DNA of 64,000 nt. Source: Arsenophonus sp052174135 (lineage in GTDB: Bacteria > Pseudomonadota > Gammaproteobacteria > Enterobacterales > Enterobacteriaceae). Numbering within the stretch: the first letter of the stretch is position 1; each line of letters begins with the position of its first letter. A model generated the notes under the pieces. It searched no databases and was not told the origin of the DNA. It saw nothing but the letters and a program-made list of their open reading frames with translations. The stretch lies in assembly GCA_052174135.1 (NCBI GenBank), contig JBQMRZ010000024.1, positions 62,001-126,000 of the forward strand, given 5' to 3'. The position numbers were made by a program, and so were the translations under genes. Shown here piece by piece: positions 34,464 to 45,897 of this stretch.

Positions 34464-34649
34464 TTATTGATTATTGGGTTGTTTTTTTTCATCTTGAATT
34501 CGTTGATAAATTTCTTCACGGTGAACAGAAACTTTTTTAGGCGCATTAACTCCTATACGTACTTGATTACCTTTTACACCAAGCACAGTTACTGTTATTT
34601 CATCACCTATCATGAGCGTTTCACCAACTCGACGAGTCAGAATAAGCAT
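34464..34649 (-). CDS. csrA: carbon storage regulator CsrA
   Basis: CsrA is a dimeric RNA-binding protein that blocks translation at GGA-containing leaders. The 61-residue protein has the E. coli length and is nearly identical through the RNA-binding face, including L4 and R44 (LTRRVGETLMIGD, VRIGVNAPKKVSVHREEI). AAGGAG precedes the ATG. A TATAAT hexamer at 34716-34721 on the minus strand could be its -10. It lies between alaS and tRNA-Ser, as in E. coli. Confidence 0.97.
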   Translation of the reverse strand: MLILTRRVGETLMIGDEITVTVLGVKGNQVRIGVNAPKKVSVHREEIYQRIQDEKKQPNNQ

Positions 34650-34715
34650 TCTTTTCTCCTTAAAAATTAAAAAGAGTCAGATGTTTAGGTTTAGTTCTCC
34701 ATTACGCTATTATTT

Positions 34716-34721
34716 ATTATA
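34716..34721 (-). promoter_or_regulatory. possible csrA -10 element
   Basis: The minus strand reads TATAAT in GGTGTATAAT, about 67 nt upstream of the csrA start. No clear -35 is seen at 17 nt. In such AT-rich DNA the match alone is weak evidence. Confidence 0.3.
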
Positions 34722-34892
34722 CACCGTGAAAACATAAAATATTAATATTTACTTAAAGTTTTTAATTTAAAATAATTATTATATTAATATGATAACTAAA
34801 AATATAATTTATATATTTAACTATTTAATAAAAATTCATTAACAAATTATATAATTAAATTATTTAATTTCTATTTCATTTATATGTTTAAT

Positions 34893-37529
34893 TTATATTA
34901 AACGTGAATTAACCCATTTTTCAACTGATGCTAATGCAATGGGAAGTGCTGCTATATTATAGCCACCCGCCTCAGCAATATCAGATCGACCACCTCCTTT
35001 TCCATTTATTTGCTGTGCAATAAATGAAATTAAATCATCAGCCTTTACTTTATTAATTAAATTATTAGTTATACCAACAATTAAATTAATTTTATTATTA
35101 TTTACAGTAGAAAGCACAATAATTGCTGATCTTAATTGATTTTTTAAGTTATCAACAATAATACGTAATTGTTTGTATTCAATACTATTTAACTGACTAA
35201 CCAATAAGTTAATGTCATTAATTTTTTTAACTTGTTGACTTAAAAAAAAACTTTCTTTAATAGCTTGTTGTCTTTTTAATTGATTTAATGATTTTTCTAA
35301 TACTTTAACTTTATCTAATGTCATTTTAATCTTTTTTATTAGATTATTATCATCACTTTTCATTAATTGAGAAATTTTTCCTAATACTTGAGATTGATGA
35401 TGAACATTATTCATGGCACTTTGTCCTGTTGTTGCTTCAATCCGACGAATTCCAGCTGACGCACTCGATTCATTATTAATATAAAATAATCCTATATCCC
35501 CTGTCCGATTTGCATGAGTACCACTACATAGCTCAATAGAAAAATCACCAATACTAAGAACGCGCACTAGTTGTGTATTATATTTTTCACCAAAAAGTGC
35601 GATTGCCTTTTTTTCTTTTGCTGCTTTTAAATTCATTAATGTTGTTGTAATAGAATAATTTTTACGAATCTGATAGTTTATAACATCTTCAATTTGGTAT
35701 ATTTGTTTAGGTGTCATTACATTAAAATGAGAGAAATCAAAACGCAAATATTTCTCATTTACTAATGATCCTTTTTGAATGACATGATTTCCCAATATAT
35801 CACGTAAAGCTGCATGTAATAAATGTGTAGCAGAATGATTGAGACAAATAGAGTTACGACGCTCAATATTAATTCTTGCCTCAACTAAATTATTTACTGC
35901 TATTGAGTTAATCATTACTTTACCGATATGACCAATTGCTTTGATGTATTTTTGTGTATCAGAAACAATAAATTCACAATAACTATTACTGAGTATACCA
36001 CTATCACCAACTTGACCACCAGACTCAGCATAAAAAGGAGTCTTATCAAGAAAAATAATTCCTTCTTCACCTTGTTTCAAGATATTAACAGGATTTTTAT
36101 GATGAAAAATAGCTATTACCGTAGCTTGTTGTTTGTTATTTTCATAGCCTGAAAAATCACTATAATTATCTATTTTGATAATATTATTATAATCAATTAC
36201 AAATTTACTAAGCTCTCGAGCTCGATATTTTTGTTGTTTCATTGCAACGTTAAAACTTGATTCATCAACTTTAATATTACGTTCACGACAAACATCAGCG
36301 GTTAAATCAAAGGGGAAACCATAAGTATCATAAAGGCGAAATGCTATTTCACCGGCTAATGTGTCCCCTTGTAATTGTACTAATTCATCATCTAATAATT
36401 TTAATCCATACATTAAAGTACGGACAAACTGTTCTTCTTCATTTTTTAATATTTTTTCAATTTTTTCTTGTTGAACTATTAGATGATAAGCCGTATTACC
36501 CATTACTTGAATTAGTGATTTAACTAATTTATAAAAAAATTTCTCTTTAGCGCCTAGCATATATCCATGACGAATAGCTCGACGAATAATGCGACGTAAT
36601 ACATAACCACGCCCTTCATTAGAAGGGAATATACCATCACCAATAAGAAAAACACTTGATCGAATATGATCAGCAATAACTCGTAATGAGTTATTATTCA
36701 GATCTGATAAATTCAATACTTTAGCAATAAAAGTAATTAATTTATGAAATAAATCAATCTCATAATTTGAATTAACATGTTGCAATACAGCTGCAATACG
36801 CTCAAGACCCATACCTGTATCAATGGAAGTAGTTGTAAGTTTTTTTAATCTACCATCAGATTGACGGTTAAATTGCATAAAAACAATATTCCAAATTTCA
36901 ATATAACGATTACAGTTTTTTTCATCTAAAAATATTGATTTTTTAAAAATATGTTCACTGCGATCATAAAAAATTTCTGTACAGGTACCACAAGGCCCAG
37001 TATCTCCCATTTGCCAAAAATTATCAGAAGCATAGAGAGAACCTTTATTATCACCTATTCGAATAATACGATCAATCGGAATGCCAATCTCTTGTTGCCA
37101 AATATTATAAGTCTCTTCATCAGTATGATAGACAGTAATTAAAAGTCGCTCTTGTGGCAAATTAAACCAGTGCTCACTTGTTAATAGTTCCCATGCATAT
37201 TTGATTGCATGGTGTTTAGAATAATCATTAAAACTAAAATTACCCAACATTTCAAAAAAAGTGTGATGATAGGCACTATAACCAACATTCTCTAAATCAT
37301 TATGTTTGCCACCAACTCTAATACAATGTTGTGCTGTTGTTGCTCGAGAGTAAACTCTTTTATCTAAACCTAGAAATACATCTTTAAATTGATTCATACC
37401 TGCATTAGTAAACAATAATGTTGAGTCATTATTTGGAACTAATGAACTTCCAGGAACAATTTCGTGTCCTTTGGTTCGAAAAAAATCGAGAAACGTTTGA
37501 CGAATCTCAGTGGTACTTTTACTGCTCAT
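34893..37529 (-). CDS. alaS: alanyl-tRNA synthetase
   Basis: AlaS charges tRNA-Ala and edits mischarged Ser and Gly. The 878-residue protein aligns with E. coli AlaS (876). The class II catalytic core contains NEGRGYVLRRIIRRAIRHG. The editing domain has the zinc-site motifs HSATHLLHAAL (HxxxH) and CSGTHANRTGD (CxxxH). The C-terminal GGGRSDIAEAGG block is also present. AGGA stands 5 nt before the ATG. It is upstream of csrA as in E. coli. recX and recA, its E. coli neighbours on the other side, are absent from the following 3.7 kb. Confidence 0.98.
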   Translation of the reverse strand: MSSKSTTEIRQTFLDFFRTKGHEIVPGSSLVPNNDSTLLFTNAGMNQFKDVFLGLDKRVYSRATTAQHCIRVGGKHNDLENVGYSAYHHTFFEMLGNFSFNDYSKHHAIKYAWELLTSEHWFNLPQERLLITVYHTDEETYNIWQQEIGIPIDRIIRIGDNKGSLYASDNFWQMGDTGPCGTCTEIFYDRSEHIFKKSIFLDEKNCNRYIEIWNIVFMQFNRQSDGRLKKLTTTSIDTGMGLERIAAVLQHVNSNYEIDLFHKLITFIAKVLNLSDLNNNSLRVIADHIRSSVFLIGDGIFPSNEGRGYVLRRIIRRAIRHGYMLGAKEKFFYKLVKSLIQVMGNTAYHLIVQQEKIEKILKNEEEQFVRTLMYGLKLLDDELVQLQGDTLAGEIAFRLYDTYGFPFDLTADVCRERNIKVDESSFNVAMKQQKYRARELSKFVIDYNNIIKIDNYSDFSGYENNKQQATVIAIFHHKNPVNILKQGEEGIIFLDKTPFYAESGGQVGDSGILSNSYCEFIVSDTQKYIKAIGHIGKVMINSIAVNNLVEARINIERRNSICLNHSATHLLHAALRDILGNHVIQKGSLVNEKYLRFDFSHFNVMTPKQIYQIEDVINYQIRKNYSITTTLMNLKAAKEKKAIALFGEKYNTQLVRVLSIGDFSIELCSGTHANRTGDIGLFYINNESSASAGIRRIEATTGQSAMNNVHHQSQVLGKISQLMKSDDNNLIKKIKMTLDKVKVLEKSLNQLKRQQAIKESFFLSQQVKKINDINLLVSQLNSIEYKQLRIIVDNLKNQLRSAIIVLSTVNNNKINLIVGITNNLINKVKADDLISFIAQQINGKGGGRSDIAEAGGYNIAALPIALASVEKWVNSRLI

Positions 37530-38477
37530 AATTATCCTAAAATCAAGCTAAAAATAGATTTATAGTTTGATGTTATAAACATATTATATAATATAATCAA
37601 ATTGTTACAAATATTTATATGGTAAATATGAGAAATCTTTAAATTATTAAAGCTAAATAAATAGTAAAATACACTAACTAATATAAATATTTTTTATTAT
37701 AAAATTTATAATTATTTTTTCCTAAGAAATTATTTCCTAACTAAGTTGATAGAACTAATTTCTATTCACTTCAGTATAAAACTACTTCATTATTATGATA
37801 ATGAAACTAGTATTATGGTAATATTATTTTTCTATATTTTTCTTTCTTATAGAAAAACCATTAACTTATATATCTATCCTTAGAAGATAGAAAGATAATT
37901 ATAGATATTTTAAATTATGTATAACCTTTACCTAACAAGTAAATAAAAAATTAATAAAATAATTATAAGTATAACACAACTTAATTTAAAAGTAGCGTTT
38001 AAACATATTAAATTAATAATAACAATTTATTTTTAAAATAAAACAAAGCATTTTTATAAAAATAAGCTTTAATTATCAATTAATAATTAAATATTATAAA
38101 TTTTAAAGGTATCTTATAAATTTATATTTTATATCATAAATTAATTTAATTTTTATTAATAATTAATTAATAATAAACAGAAAATATATTCAATTTAAAT
38201 ATATTAACTATATTGAATTAATTTTACTTGTTAATTTAAAGCTCTCTTGAAAATTATTTTTTATCATTAAGTATTTTTGATAGAAAATTAAAAAACTATA
38301 GAATTAAATTCATTGGTATAATTAATAATATAGTTTTTAACTTTTTTAATATGACTTTCTCTATTAGTAATATTTTACAATTTTCAAGAAACTAATATTA
38401 ATAATACAAAAATATTTTAAAAAAAAATACGATTTAACTTAATTTAATTGAATTTAATTTTATGATTAAAATTAATA

Positions 38478-38509
38478 AATATTATGCAAATCTTTATTTG
38501 CATAATATT
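38478..38509. repeat. 14-bp inverted repeat, loop CTTT
   Basis: AATATTATGCAAAT (38478-38491) and ATTTGCATAATATT (38496-38509) are exact complements. On the minus strand the stem is followed by a T-rich stretch, so it may be an orphan terminator. No gene is adjacent. Confidence 0.4.
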
Positions 38510-40934
38510 AATAAAAAATTAATTTTTATACTAATACTTTAGATGTTCAACATAATTTATGCATCAATTTTTTTAATTATAAAAGTTAGTTTGATATATA
38601 AATCATTAATTTTATTTTTTAAATAAAACTTTTATAAAACTAATAATATTAAAATTTAATATCCAATATATTTTGGTACTTAACTCAATAAAATCACTTA
38701 AAATTAATTTGTAAAATTGATATATATTTCATAAAATTAATAATAATTTATTTTTTCTGTAAAAATATTTATTTACAGTAAAATGCAATTAAACAACTAT
38801 ATTCATTCTAAAAAATTCTTTTTTAAATTTATTTCTAAAAACGAATAAAAAGTATTTATAGATTTCTACCTACTTCTTAAAATATTATTTTTATTTTTTT
38901 ATATTATTGATTAATATAGATATTTATTTTTAATAATTTAAATAATAAAAATGTTTTTTATATTTTAAAATTATAAACAATTTCATAATCTTTTATTTAT
39001 GGATAATTAAGATTACAATAAGATAATATACAATTTATATATAATATAAATAATTGTATATATAATTATTTTCTAATCTTAGTAAATTATACTTGATTTA
39101 ATTATAATAAATAAATAATAAAAAATAATTCTTATTTTTTTTTATTTAAAAACATAAGCTACACTAAAGATACTAAAATGATATATAATAAATATTAATT
39201 AAAATATTTACTAGTGTTATTTAACAGAAATTAAAAGAATTATTATTTACTTAAAATTTATTTAATTTTGTGATAAATTAATTCAATATATTAGTTGTAA
39301 ATTTTAAACTAAAACCAAATTTACTTATTTAATTATGAATTGTCATTTTTATTTATTGTTGTTTCATAAAATAATCAGAATTTTACTTATATCATTTTTC
39401 CTATTCATAAGAATAATTTTGATGATATTTAAAATAATGTTTATGTATTATATTAAAATTTAATATAATAGATTTATATTTGTTTTAAAAAAAAATCACT
39501 TTTATAAATAAATATTTAACTATTTTCTAATTAACAGGTTAAAATTACTAATATATTTATGAGTAATAATTTTAATAATATTAAAATTAACAGAAAAATT
39601 CTTATAAATATTGATAAGTAATATTGTATACAATAATATCAGATTTTTATTATTACTGAAGTTAAATACCTCTATATATACTATTTATAAACAAATAATG
39701 AGTATATTTGGTGACCCTTATAAATCATTTTACTATAATTTAAAAAACCTAGTTAAGTACATGTTATAAACAATCAATATTTAATTTATTATTTGTATTA
39801 ATTTCTTTATAACATGAATATAAAAAAGCTATTGAATAAAGAAATATTTAATATAATTAATTAAATTATAAAATAAATTTTTAATCATTTATCACCAAAA
39901 TAGTTATTTTTTATTTATTTAACCGCTTTTCTATTTGTAGAAGTTTTTTAATTACTAATTTTAATTAAAAATTTAGATAAATTTTATATTAAAATTTTTA
40001 GTTTAAAAAAAAATCAATATTATGTATCCAAAATTCATAAAAACTAAAAAATTAATTTATTATAATAAATATTATAAATATCTATATATCTTTGATCTAG
40101 TTGGTTAGTAAATATTTATCAATACTACTTCGTCTAAATAAAGTATAAGTTATTTATCATTTTATTTATATATTGACATACTATTAATTATAGAATATTA
40201 AATATTCTATAAAAAAATAAACTGCAATAATTGTTTTAATAAATTTATATATTTTTTTATAAAATCAAATTAAAAGTATTAATTATTTTATTATCTAAAT
40301 CATTATGATAGATTAGAATATTATATTATAATTACTATTTTTAAGTAGTAATTATGGGAATAGAAAGGTAATTAATTTTTATATAGAAAAATAACTTTTT
40401 TTTGAAAAAAGATAATAATAGATAAAATGTTGATACCTTTATTACAAATTTAATAAAAGAAATCACATCACAATTAATTTGTATTTATTTTTAAAATTAA
40501 TAGTACTTTTATGCTATTTATAAGATTTTTTCTAAAAATCATTAGTATCAAAAAACAATATTAAAACATAGATAATTAACTCCATTATTTAAACTTATTG
40601 CGTTATAAAGTTACAATTATAATTAATATTGATTACTAAAAATATGGTTAGAAATTATATTTCTAGCTAATAAATTAAAAATTATTTAATTATTAATAAC
40701 ATGAAAATTTATGGTATGAATAAATAGTTAATACTTTTACTAATGTATAATATAAATTAACCAACAAATTAAATATTATTCGTACCATTATATTTCTCTA
40801 TAACTCACGAAACTCAATTTATTGTTATTCAATAGATGCGTTTTATTTATTAATAATAATATATGAAGAAAATAAAAAAACCATCAATATAATTTCTATA
40901 AAATAGCGATAATATCGAGTAATAAAATAGGAGA

Positions 40935-40982
40935 ATTATTATGTTTTCAATTTTTATAATCAAAAATTGAAAACATAATAAT
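40935..40982. repeat. 21-bp inverted repeat downstream of alx
   Basis: Arms 40935-40955 and 40962-40982 are perfect complements with loop ATAATC. It lies about 300 bp past the alx stop. It could be the alx terminator, though the minus strand lacks a clear T-run. The left arm overlaps a short ORF with a good ribosome binding site. Confidence 0.55.
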
Positions 40983-41279
40983 AAATAAACTAAAATAACA
41001 AATAAATTTTGTTTCAAAATTATTATTTAAATTTCATTATTTTAAATAAAGATTAAGGCTATATAAATATTAAGCTATTTAATGTTTTTTAATTAATTTT
41101 TATATGTAATATTATTATAATAAGTTATTATTTTATAATAATTAAAAATTTTATGATCATAATTATGATATCCATATTAGTTTATATAAAATATAGAATT
41201 TTATATAAAAATAAATTTATTATATAATAATATAAATCAGTTTTTATTTAAAAGTATTAATATTAATTATTAATCGCTT

Positions 41280-42239
41280 TTAATTAAATATATTTTTATA
41301 TTTATTAAAAATATGATTAACTAATACTGTTAATATTAAAGTGCTTGCAATGATAATTAACGAAATGGTTGTTGGAATATGAAGTACATTCATTAGTAAC
41401 ATTTTTGTGCCAATAAAAATTAAAATAATAGATAATCCGTATTTTAACATAAAAAATTTTTCAGAAATACTTACTAAGATAAAATACATTGAACGCAATC
41501 CTAAAATTGCAAATAAATTTGAACTCAATACAATAAATAAATCCATTGTTACTGAAAAAATAGCAGGGATGCTATCAATAGCAAAAATAATATCACTAAT
41601 CTCAATTAAAATTAATACCATACTCAATGGAGTAATAAATAACACACCTTGTTGACGAATAAAAAAATATTTTCCATGTAAAGTACTTGTCATACGTAAA
41701 TGAGAACTAATAAATTTTACTAATGGTTTTTTATTAATTGAATGATCATTTTTTTTAAAAAATAATATTTTTATACCAGTAAATAATAAAAAAATACCAA
41801 ATAAATATAAAATCCATGCAAAACGTAAAATCAACCAACTACCTATAAATATCATAATAGTACGTAATATTATTGCACTTAAAACACCATAAATAAGAAT
41901 TCGTCGTTGTAAATTACTTGGAATTGAAAAATAATTAAATAATATTAACCAAACAAATATATTATCAATAGCTAATGCTTTCTCTAGTAAATAGCCAGTT
42001 AAAAAATTTATTGTTTGTGAGTTAGCAAATATCAAAGAAGTTGTTTGTTTAAAATAAAGCCATAAACTTATGGCAAATAACAATGCTAAAATAATCCAAA
42101 TTAAGCTCCATTTAATAGCTTGTCTTATTGACATTTCCTTTTTTTTATCCTTACCTTGCAAAAAAATATCAATAAATAACATAATTAAAATGATGAAAAT
42201 AAAAATTACCCATAATAAGAGATTACCAACAGAATGCAT
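41280..42239 (-). CDS. alx: Alx/TerC-family inner membrane protein
   Basis: This is an integral membrane protein of the TerC family, closest by eye to E. coli Alx (YgjT), which is linked to manganese export and alkaline pH. From the ATG at 42239 (MHSVGNLLLW) it has 319 residues with about eight or nine hydrophobic helices. Acidic family motifs LEKALAIDNIFVWL and ILIEISDIIFAIDSIPAI are intact. GGAG precedes that ATG by 5 nt, so I reject an in-frame ATG at 42269. The E. coli gene has a long structured leader; here a perfect 21-bp hairpin lies 94 bp upstream and another about 300 bp downstream. Confidence 0.9.
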   Translation of the reverse strand: MHSVGNLLLWVIFIFIILIMLFIDIFLQGKDKKKEMSIRQAIKWSLIWIILALLFAISLWLYFKQTTSLIFANSQTINFLTGYLLEKALAIDNIFVWLILFNYFSIPSNLQRRILIYGVLSAIILRTIMIFIGSWLILRFAWILYLFGIFLLFTGIKILFFKKNDHSINKKPLVKFISSHLRMTSTLHGKYFFIRQQGVLFITPLSMVLILIEISDIIFAIDSIPAIFSVTMDLFIVLSSNLFAILGLRSMYFILVSISEKFFMLKYGLSIILIFIGTKMLLMNVLHIPTTISLIIIASTLILTVLVNHIFNKYKNIFN

Positions 42240-42332
42240 TTTATCTCCTAAAAACAAAACTAGAAACAACTCTATCAGATGAAAAAATTATCATAATCAA
42301 TTTAGCTTTCATAGATTTGTTTTTACTCAATC

Positions 42333-42382
42333 ATATCATGAATGAGATCTTGTCTATTTTAACAAGATCTCATTCATGATAT
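42333..42382. promoter_or_regulatory. 21-bp inverted repeat upstream of alx
   Basis: Arms 42333-42353 and 42362-42382 are perfect complements enclosing 8 nt. They contain AGATCT and more G and C than the flanks. It would sit in the alx leader or promoter. Without a T-run it is not a normal terminator. A regulatory role is inferred. Confidence 0.5.
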
Positions 42383-42780
42383 AAAAGTTACTTTAATATT
42401 TACCCATAAAACTTTAATAGCTGAATGTACATCAAAATATATGATGATATATCAACTAAAAATTTACTTGTGATTATTAACTAAGAAAATAAAGTTTATT
42501 AATTGAGTATAAAATAATATAATAAATTTATTTCATAAATTAAAAAATAAATATAAAATAAAAAATTGATAAAATTCATCCTAAAATAAAAAATATTAAA
42601 AAATTATCATTAATCATTAGATGATATAAATAACAAAAAATATTCATTAAGATAAATAAGTTACTGATCTCATTTTACACAACCTGTTGCAATATGATTA
42701 TATATAGAATTTATTTATAAGTATTTTAATAGAAACTATCAAAATAGTAAGTATTTATTAGATAAATATCAATATTAAAA

Positions 42781-42806
42781 TAAATTAATATCTAGATATT
42801 AATTTA
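42781..42806. repeat. 26-bp perfect palindrome
   Basis: TAAATTAATATCT is followed directly by its reverse complement AGATATTAATTTA. With no loop it looks more like a protein-binding dyad or cruciform than a terminator. No gene is within 500 bp. Confidence 0.4.
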
Positions 42807-44212
42807 AATATTAATGAATTATCTAAATTAATTTAAATTAACTTAAAAGTATTTTAATTAATTTTATTAATCGAATGCAATATGATATAGATCATGTTCT
42901 ATTAATAAATTCACTTATATTAATTTTTATAGTTTATATAATATATTCAATACAAATTATTGCAATAGAAATAACTATATCCATTACATTGAATATAAAA
43001 GCATATTTATTTAATTAATATCTCTACATTTTCACTATCATTTACTATTTTAGTTAAATTTTACTACAAATAGATTAGCGTACTATATGAAGATAATTTT
43101 CATATAAATTAAAATTATTTATCCACTAGTTTTATATTATTAATTTTTTATTTTTTATTAAAATAAATAAAAAATAAAAAATTAATTTTCAAATATATTA
43201 TTTACTAATAATCATTTATTATCATGTATTTTTATATTAAATATTATTATTACAAAAATAATAATAAAAACAAAAATAAAAAAAATATACGTCAGACTTA
43301 ATCTAATATATACTAATTATCTTAAATGATTATAAATTAATAAAAACTATCAATATTTAATATTTAATTATATTACTATTATTCATATACTACTCGTAGT
43401 AAAAATAATCATTTAATTAATGATGAAATAAGTTATGTTATTTAACATGAAATTAAGAATATTTTTAATATATTAGTTTACTTTTTTTATTTAAATTTCT
43501 AAAAAATACAATTAAATTATATTTATACCCATAATTAGTAGTATTGTACATTACTAATAACATATAACTTAATTAAAAGGATTAGATACAAAATTATTTT
43601 TTAATATTTTTAATTATATAAATTATTTATATAATTATAAAAAATAAAACATAATTTTTATGACATGTATCTCTATGTATTAATTCGGTTTTAAATTTAA
43701 TTTTAGTAATTTAATTTTTAATTAATTATATTAAATGATATTATCTTTTTATATACAATTTATATTGTATATACTATATAATATAAAATTTTTAATACTA
43801 TATTGAATTAATAAGAATTAACTTAATTATTTTATATGTTAATAATTTTAAAATATAATTATAATATAAACTACAACCTTTCGATTAAAATTATAACTAA
43901 TTAAATATTTAAATAATTATTTAAAATATTTAACAAAAAAATTATGCATGAATTTTTATAATTAAAAATTCAGTCTTATTTTTTATTTTAAAAATATAAA
44001 ACTTTTATAAAAATTATATTATTATCATTATTTATTTAACGGTATATATAAAAACCATTATTATCAATCATTTTTTAATAAAATAATTCAATAAACTCTT
44101 GTGTTGTTCCTTATGAAATTTATCTTTTCCTATAATAAACAAAGTATTTCAATAAATATCCTAAAATATTTTGAATAACAAAAAATATACACATAACTAA
44201 TTTAAACTATGA

Positions 44213-44285
44213 TGCCCGGAGGTGGAATCGAACCACCGACACGAGGATTTTCAGTCCTCTGCTCTGCCTACTGAGCTATCCGGGC
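44213..44285 (-). tRNA. pheV: tRNA-Phe (GAA)
   Basis: This 73-nt tRNA starts GCCCGGATAGCTCAG and ends CTCCGGGCA. The anticodon GAA lies in GGACTGAAAATCC, and the T-loop GGTTCGATTCC is standard. In E. coli pheV lies a few genes from mltC on this side, so the block order is kept. CCA is not encoded. Confidence 0.97.
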
Positions 44286-44451
44286 AATAAAAATTATTAA
44301 ATCTGATTATACTATTTTCGTCAATTAAATTATTGTAATAATTTTTCTTCATATTTTTTTTAAAAATTTAAATAGTATTATATAAATTATTTAAAATTTT
44401 TAGTAATTAAAAAAAATAGATCATTCTTTATTATTAAAATAATATTTTAAC

Positions 44452-45537
44452 TTAAGTGAAAATATTATTAACAATAATTTTATGCAAATTATTTAATTTA
44501 ATTAAATAATTACGAGATTGAGTCATAGGATGTTTAGTTACTAATCTTTTATAAACATCATCTGGTAACATTTGATTAATAATTTGTGATGCTAGTTTTT
44601 TATCTTTATGGAATATTTTTAATACACTATTAACCCCACTATTATAAGCGCTAATAATTGCATAGCGACGCGATGTAGCATTAGTAATTTTATTTAAATA
44701 AGTATTTTGTAATAATGATAAATAAGCAGCTCCAAGATCAATATTATTAGCAGGATTAAGTAAATAATCTTTGGTTGGTATACCAGATTTTCCTTGAGCA
44801 CGAAAAACATCTTTACCTGCAGTGTTTTGCATAATCTGCATTAAACCCAAGGCATTCGAACGACTAACAGCGTAAGGATTAAAATTAGATTCTATTTGCA
44901 TAATTGCTAATATCAACGACTCATCAACATTATACTTTGTCGCTGCATGCCGGATATAAGATAAATATTTATGAGCACGTTTATTAAGGTGATTTGGTGT
45001 TAATTTGATAGTAATTGACCAGATAATATGCAATCCTGATTGACGTTTCTTTAATTTGTTTTTTAATAGGTAATCAGCAAATTTTGTTGCACGCCATTTC
45101 CAGCGAATCGGTTGATTTGTATGATCAAGTACTTGTCCATATAAAAAGGGTTTTTTGCTTAAAAAAACATTATTTATATTAGAATAAAAATCAACAGTTC
45201 TAGAATCATCTCCCATCAATAAAGTAATAATAATTGCTTTTTTTAAGTATTCTTTTAGTTCTACGTCAGCGATAGTCTCAATTATTATATTGCCACTATC
45301 AAAATTAATATGAGTACGAGTTTTATATTGATCAATATATTTAACATAATATTTTGGTCCAGCAATCAGAATCTCCTTAGTTCCCCAGATATTTTCAATA
45401 TTATTCGCAAATTGCTGAACTAAAATATCAAATGTATTAGTATCTTTTAAGTGTTTAGAATAGAAGAAAACTTCTTTTTTACTAGAGCAAGCTAGCAAAA
45501 ATTGACTAATGATGAGAGAGATCAACAACTTTTTCAT
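44452..45537 (-). CDS. mltC: membrane-bound lytic murein transglycosylase C
   Basis: MltC cleaves peptidoglycan glycan strands from the inner face of the outer membrane. The 361-residue protein (E. coli 359) has a lipoprotein signal with lipobox LLAC (Cys 17), a domain of unknown function up to about residue 180, and a C-terminal SLT domain. Catalytic Glu 216 lies in IMQIESNFNP, followed by ALGLMQIM. It lies after yggX and mutY on the same strand, the E. coli order. Retention implies that a murein wall is still being remodelled. Confidence 0.96.
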   Translation of the reverse strand: MKKLLISLIISQFLLACSSKKEVFFYSKHLKDTNTFDILVQQFANNIENIWGTKEILIAGPKYYVKYIDQYKTRTHINFDSGNIIIETIADVELKEYLKKAIIITLLMGDDSRTVDFYSNINNVFLSKKPFLYGQVLDHTNQPIRWKWRATKFADYLLKNKLKKRQSGLHIIWSITIKLTPNHLNKRAHKYLSYIRHAATKYNVDESLILAIMQIESNFNPYAVSRSNALGLMQIMQNTAGKDVFRAQGKSGIPTKDYLLNPANNIDLGAAYLSLLQNTYLNKITNATSRRYAIISAYNSGVNSVLKIFHKDKKLASQIINQMLPDDVYKRLVTKHPMTQSRNYLIKLNNLHKIIVNNIFT

Positions 45538-45617
45538 ATCATTTGTAGTTTATTGAATAATAACCATCAAAATAATAAGGTATTCTGGTAAAGTTAATAA
45601 TTATTTTAGGCGATATA

Positions 45618-45872
45618 TTAACCTTTAATATAAACTTTTTTTTCTTTAAACAAAAAATTAATCATCTCTTGCTCCAGTAACTTTCTATCTTCAAGATTCA
45701 TCGTGCTAAGATTTTTTTCATTAATCAATATGGTTTGCTTCATTATCCATTTTCTCCAAGCTTCTTTAGATATTTGATTAAAAATATGCTTACCAATTTC
45801 ACCAGGATAAAGTTGAAAATCTAAACCTTCAGCTTCGCGTTGCAAATAAGTACAAAAAATAGTTCTATTCAT
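45618..45872 (-). CDS. yggX: iron-trafficking protein YggX
   Basis: YggX is a small cytoplasmic protein that protects iron-sulfur proteins from oxidation. The 84 residues match E. coli YggX (91) from NRTIFCTYLQREAEGLDFQ onward, with the conserved Cys 7. The last seven residues of the E. coli protein are missing here. It follows mutY after 25 bp. MutY itself carries an iron-sulfur cluster, and the pairing is conserved in enterobacteria. Confidence 0.95.
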   Translation of the reverse strand: MNRTIFCTYLQREAEGLDFQLYPGEIGKHIFNQISKEAWRKWIMKQTILINEKNLSTMNLEDRKLLEQEMINFLFKEKKVYIKG

Positions 45873-45897
45873 TAAGTGACCTTTTAGAATAACAAAG

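Larger units (their letters stand above)
37530..41279. other. gene-free spacer between alaS and alx
   Basis: No gene is visible in 3.75 kb. E. coli has recX, recA, pncC and mltB upstream of alaS, and none can be read here. Dyads seen: 38291-38338 (10 bp), 38478-38509 (14 bp, loop CTTT), 40188-40212 (12 bp around one base) and 40935-40982 (21 bp). Confidence 0.7.
42240..44212. other. gene-free spacer between alx and tRNA-Phe
   Basis: Besides the dyad at 42333-42382 and a 26-bp perfect palindrome at 42781-42806, nothing can be read in these 2 kb. E. coli has speC and nupG near tRNA-Phe (pheV); neither is visible. Confidence 0.65.

Noticed and set aside
42240..42450. Mn-sensing yybP-ykoY riboswitch upstream of alx
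   Set aside because: I see none of the conserved GC-rich riboswitch core; only the 21-bp dyad is present.
43110..43135. DnaA box / replication origin
   Set aside because: A single TTATCCACT near-match without a cluster, and no dnaA, gidA or dnaN nearby.
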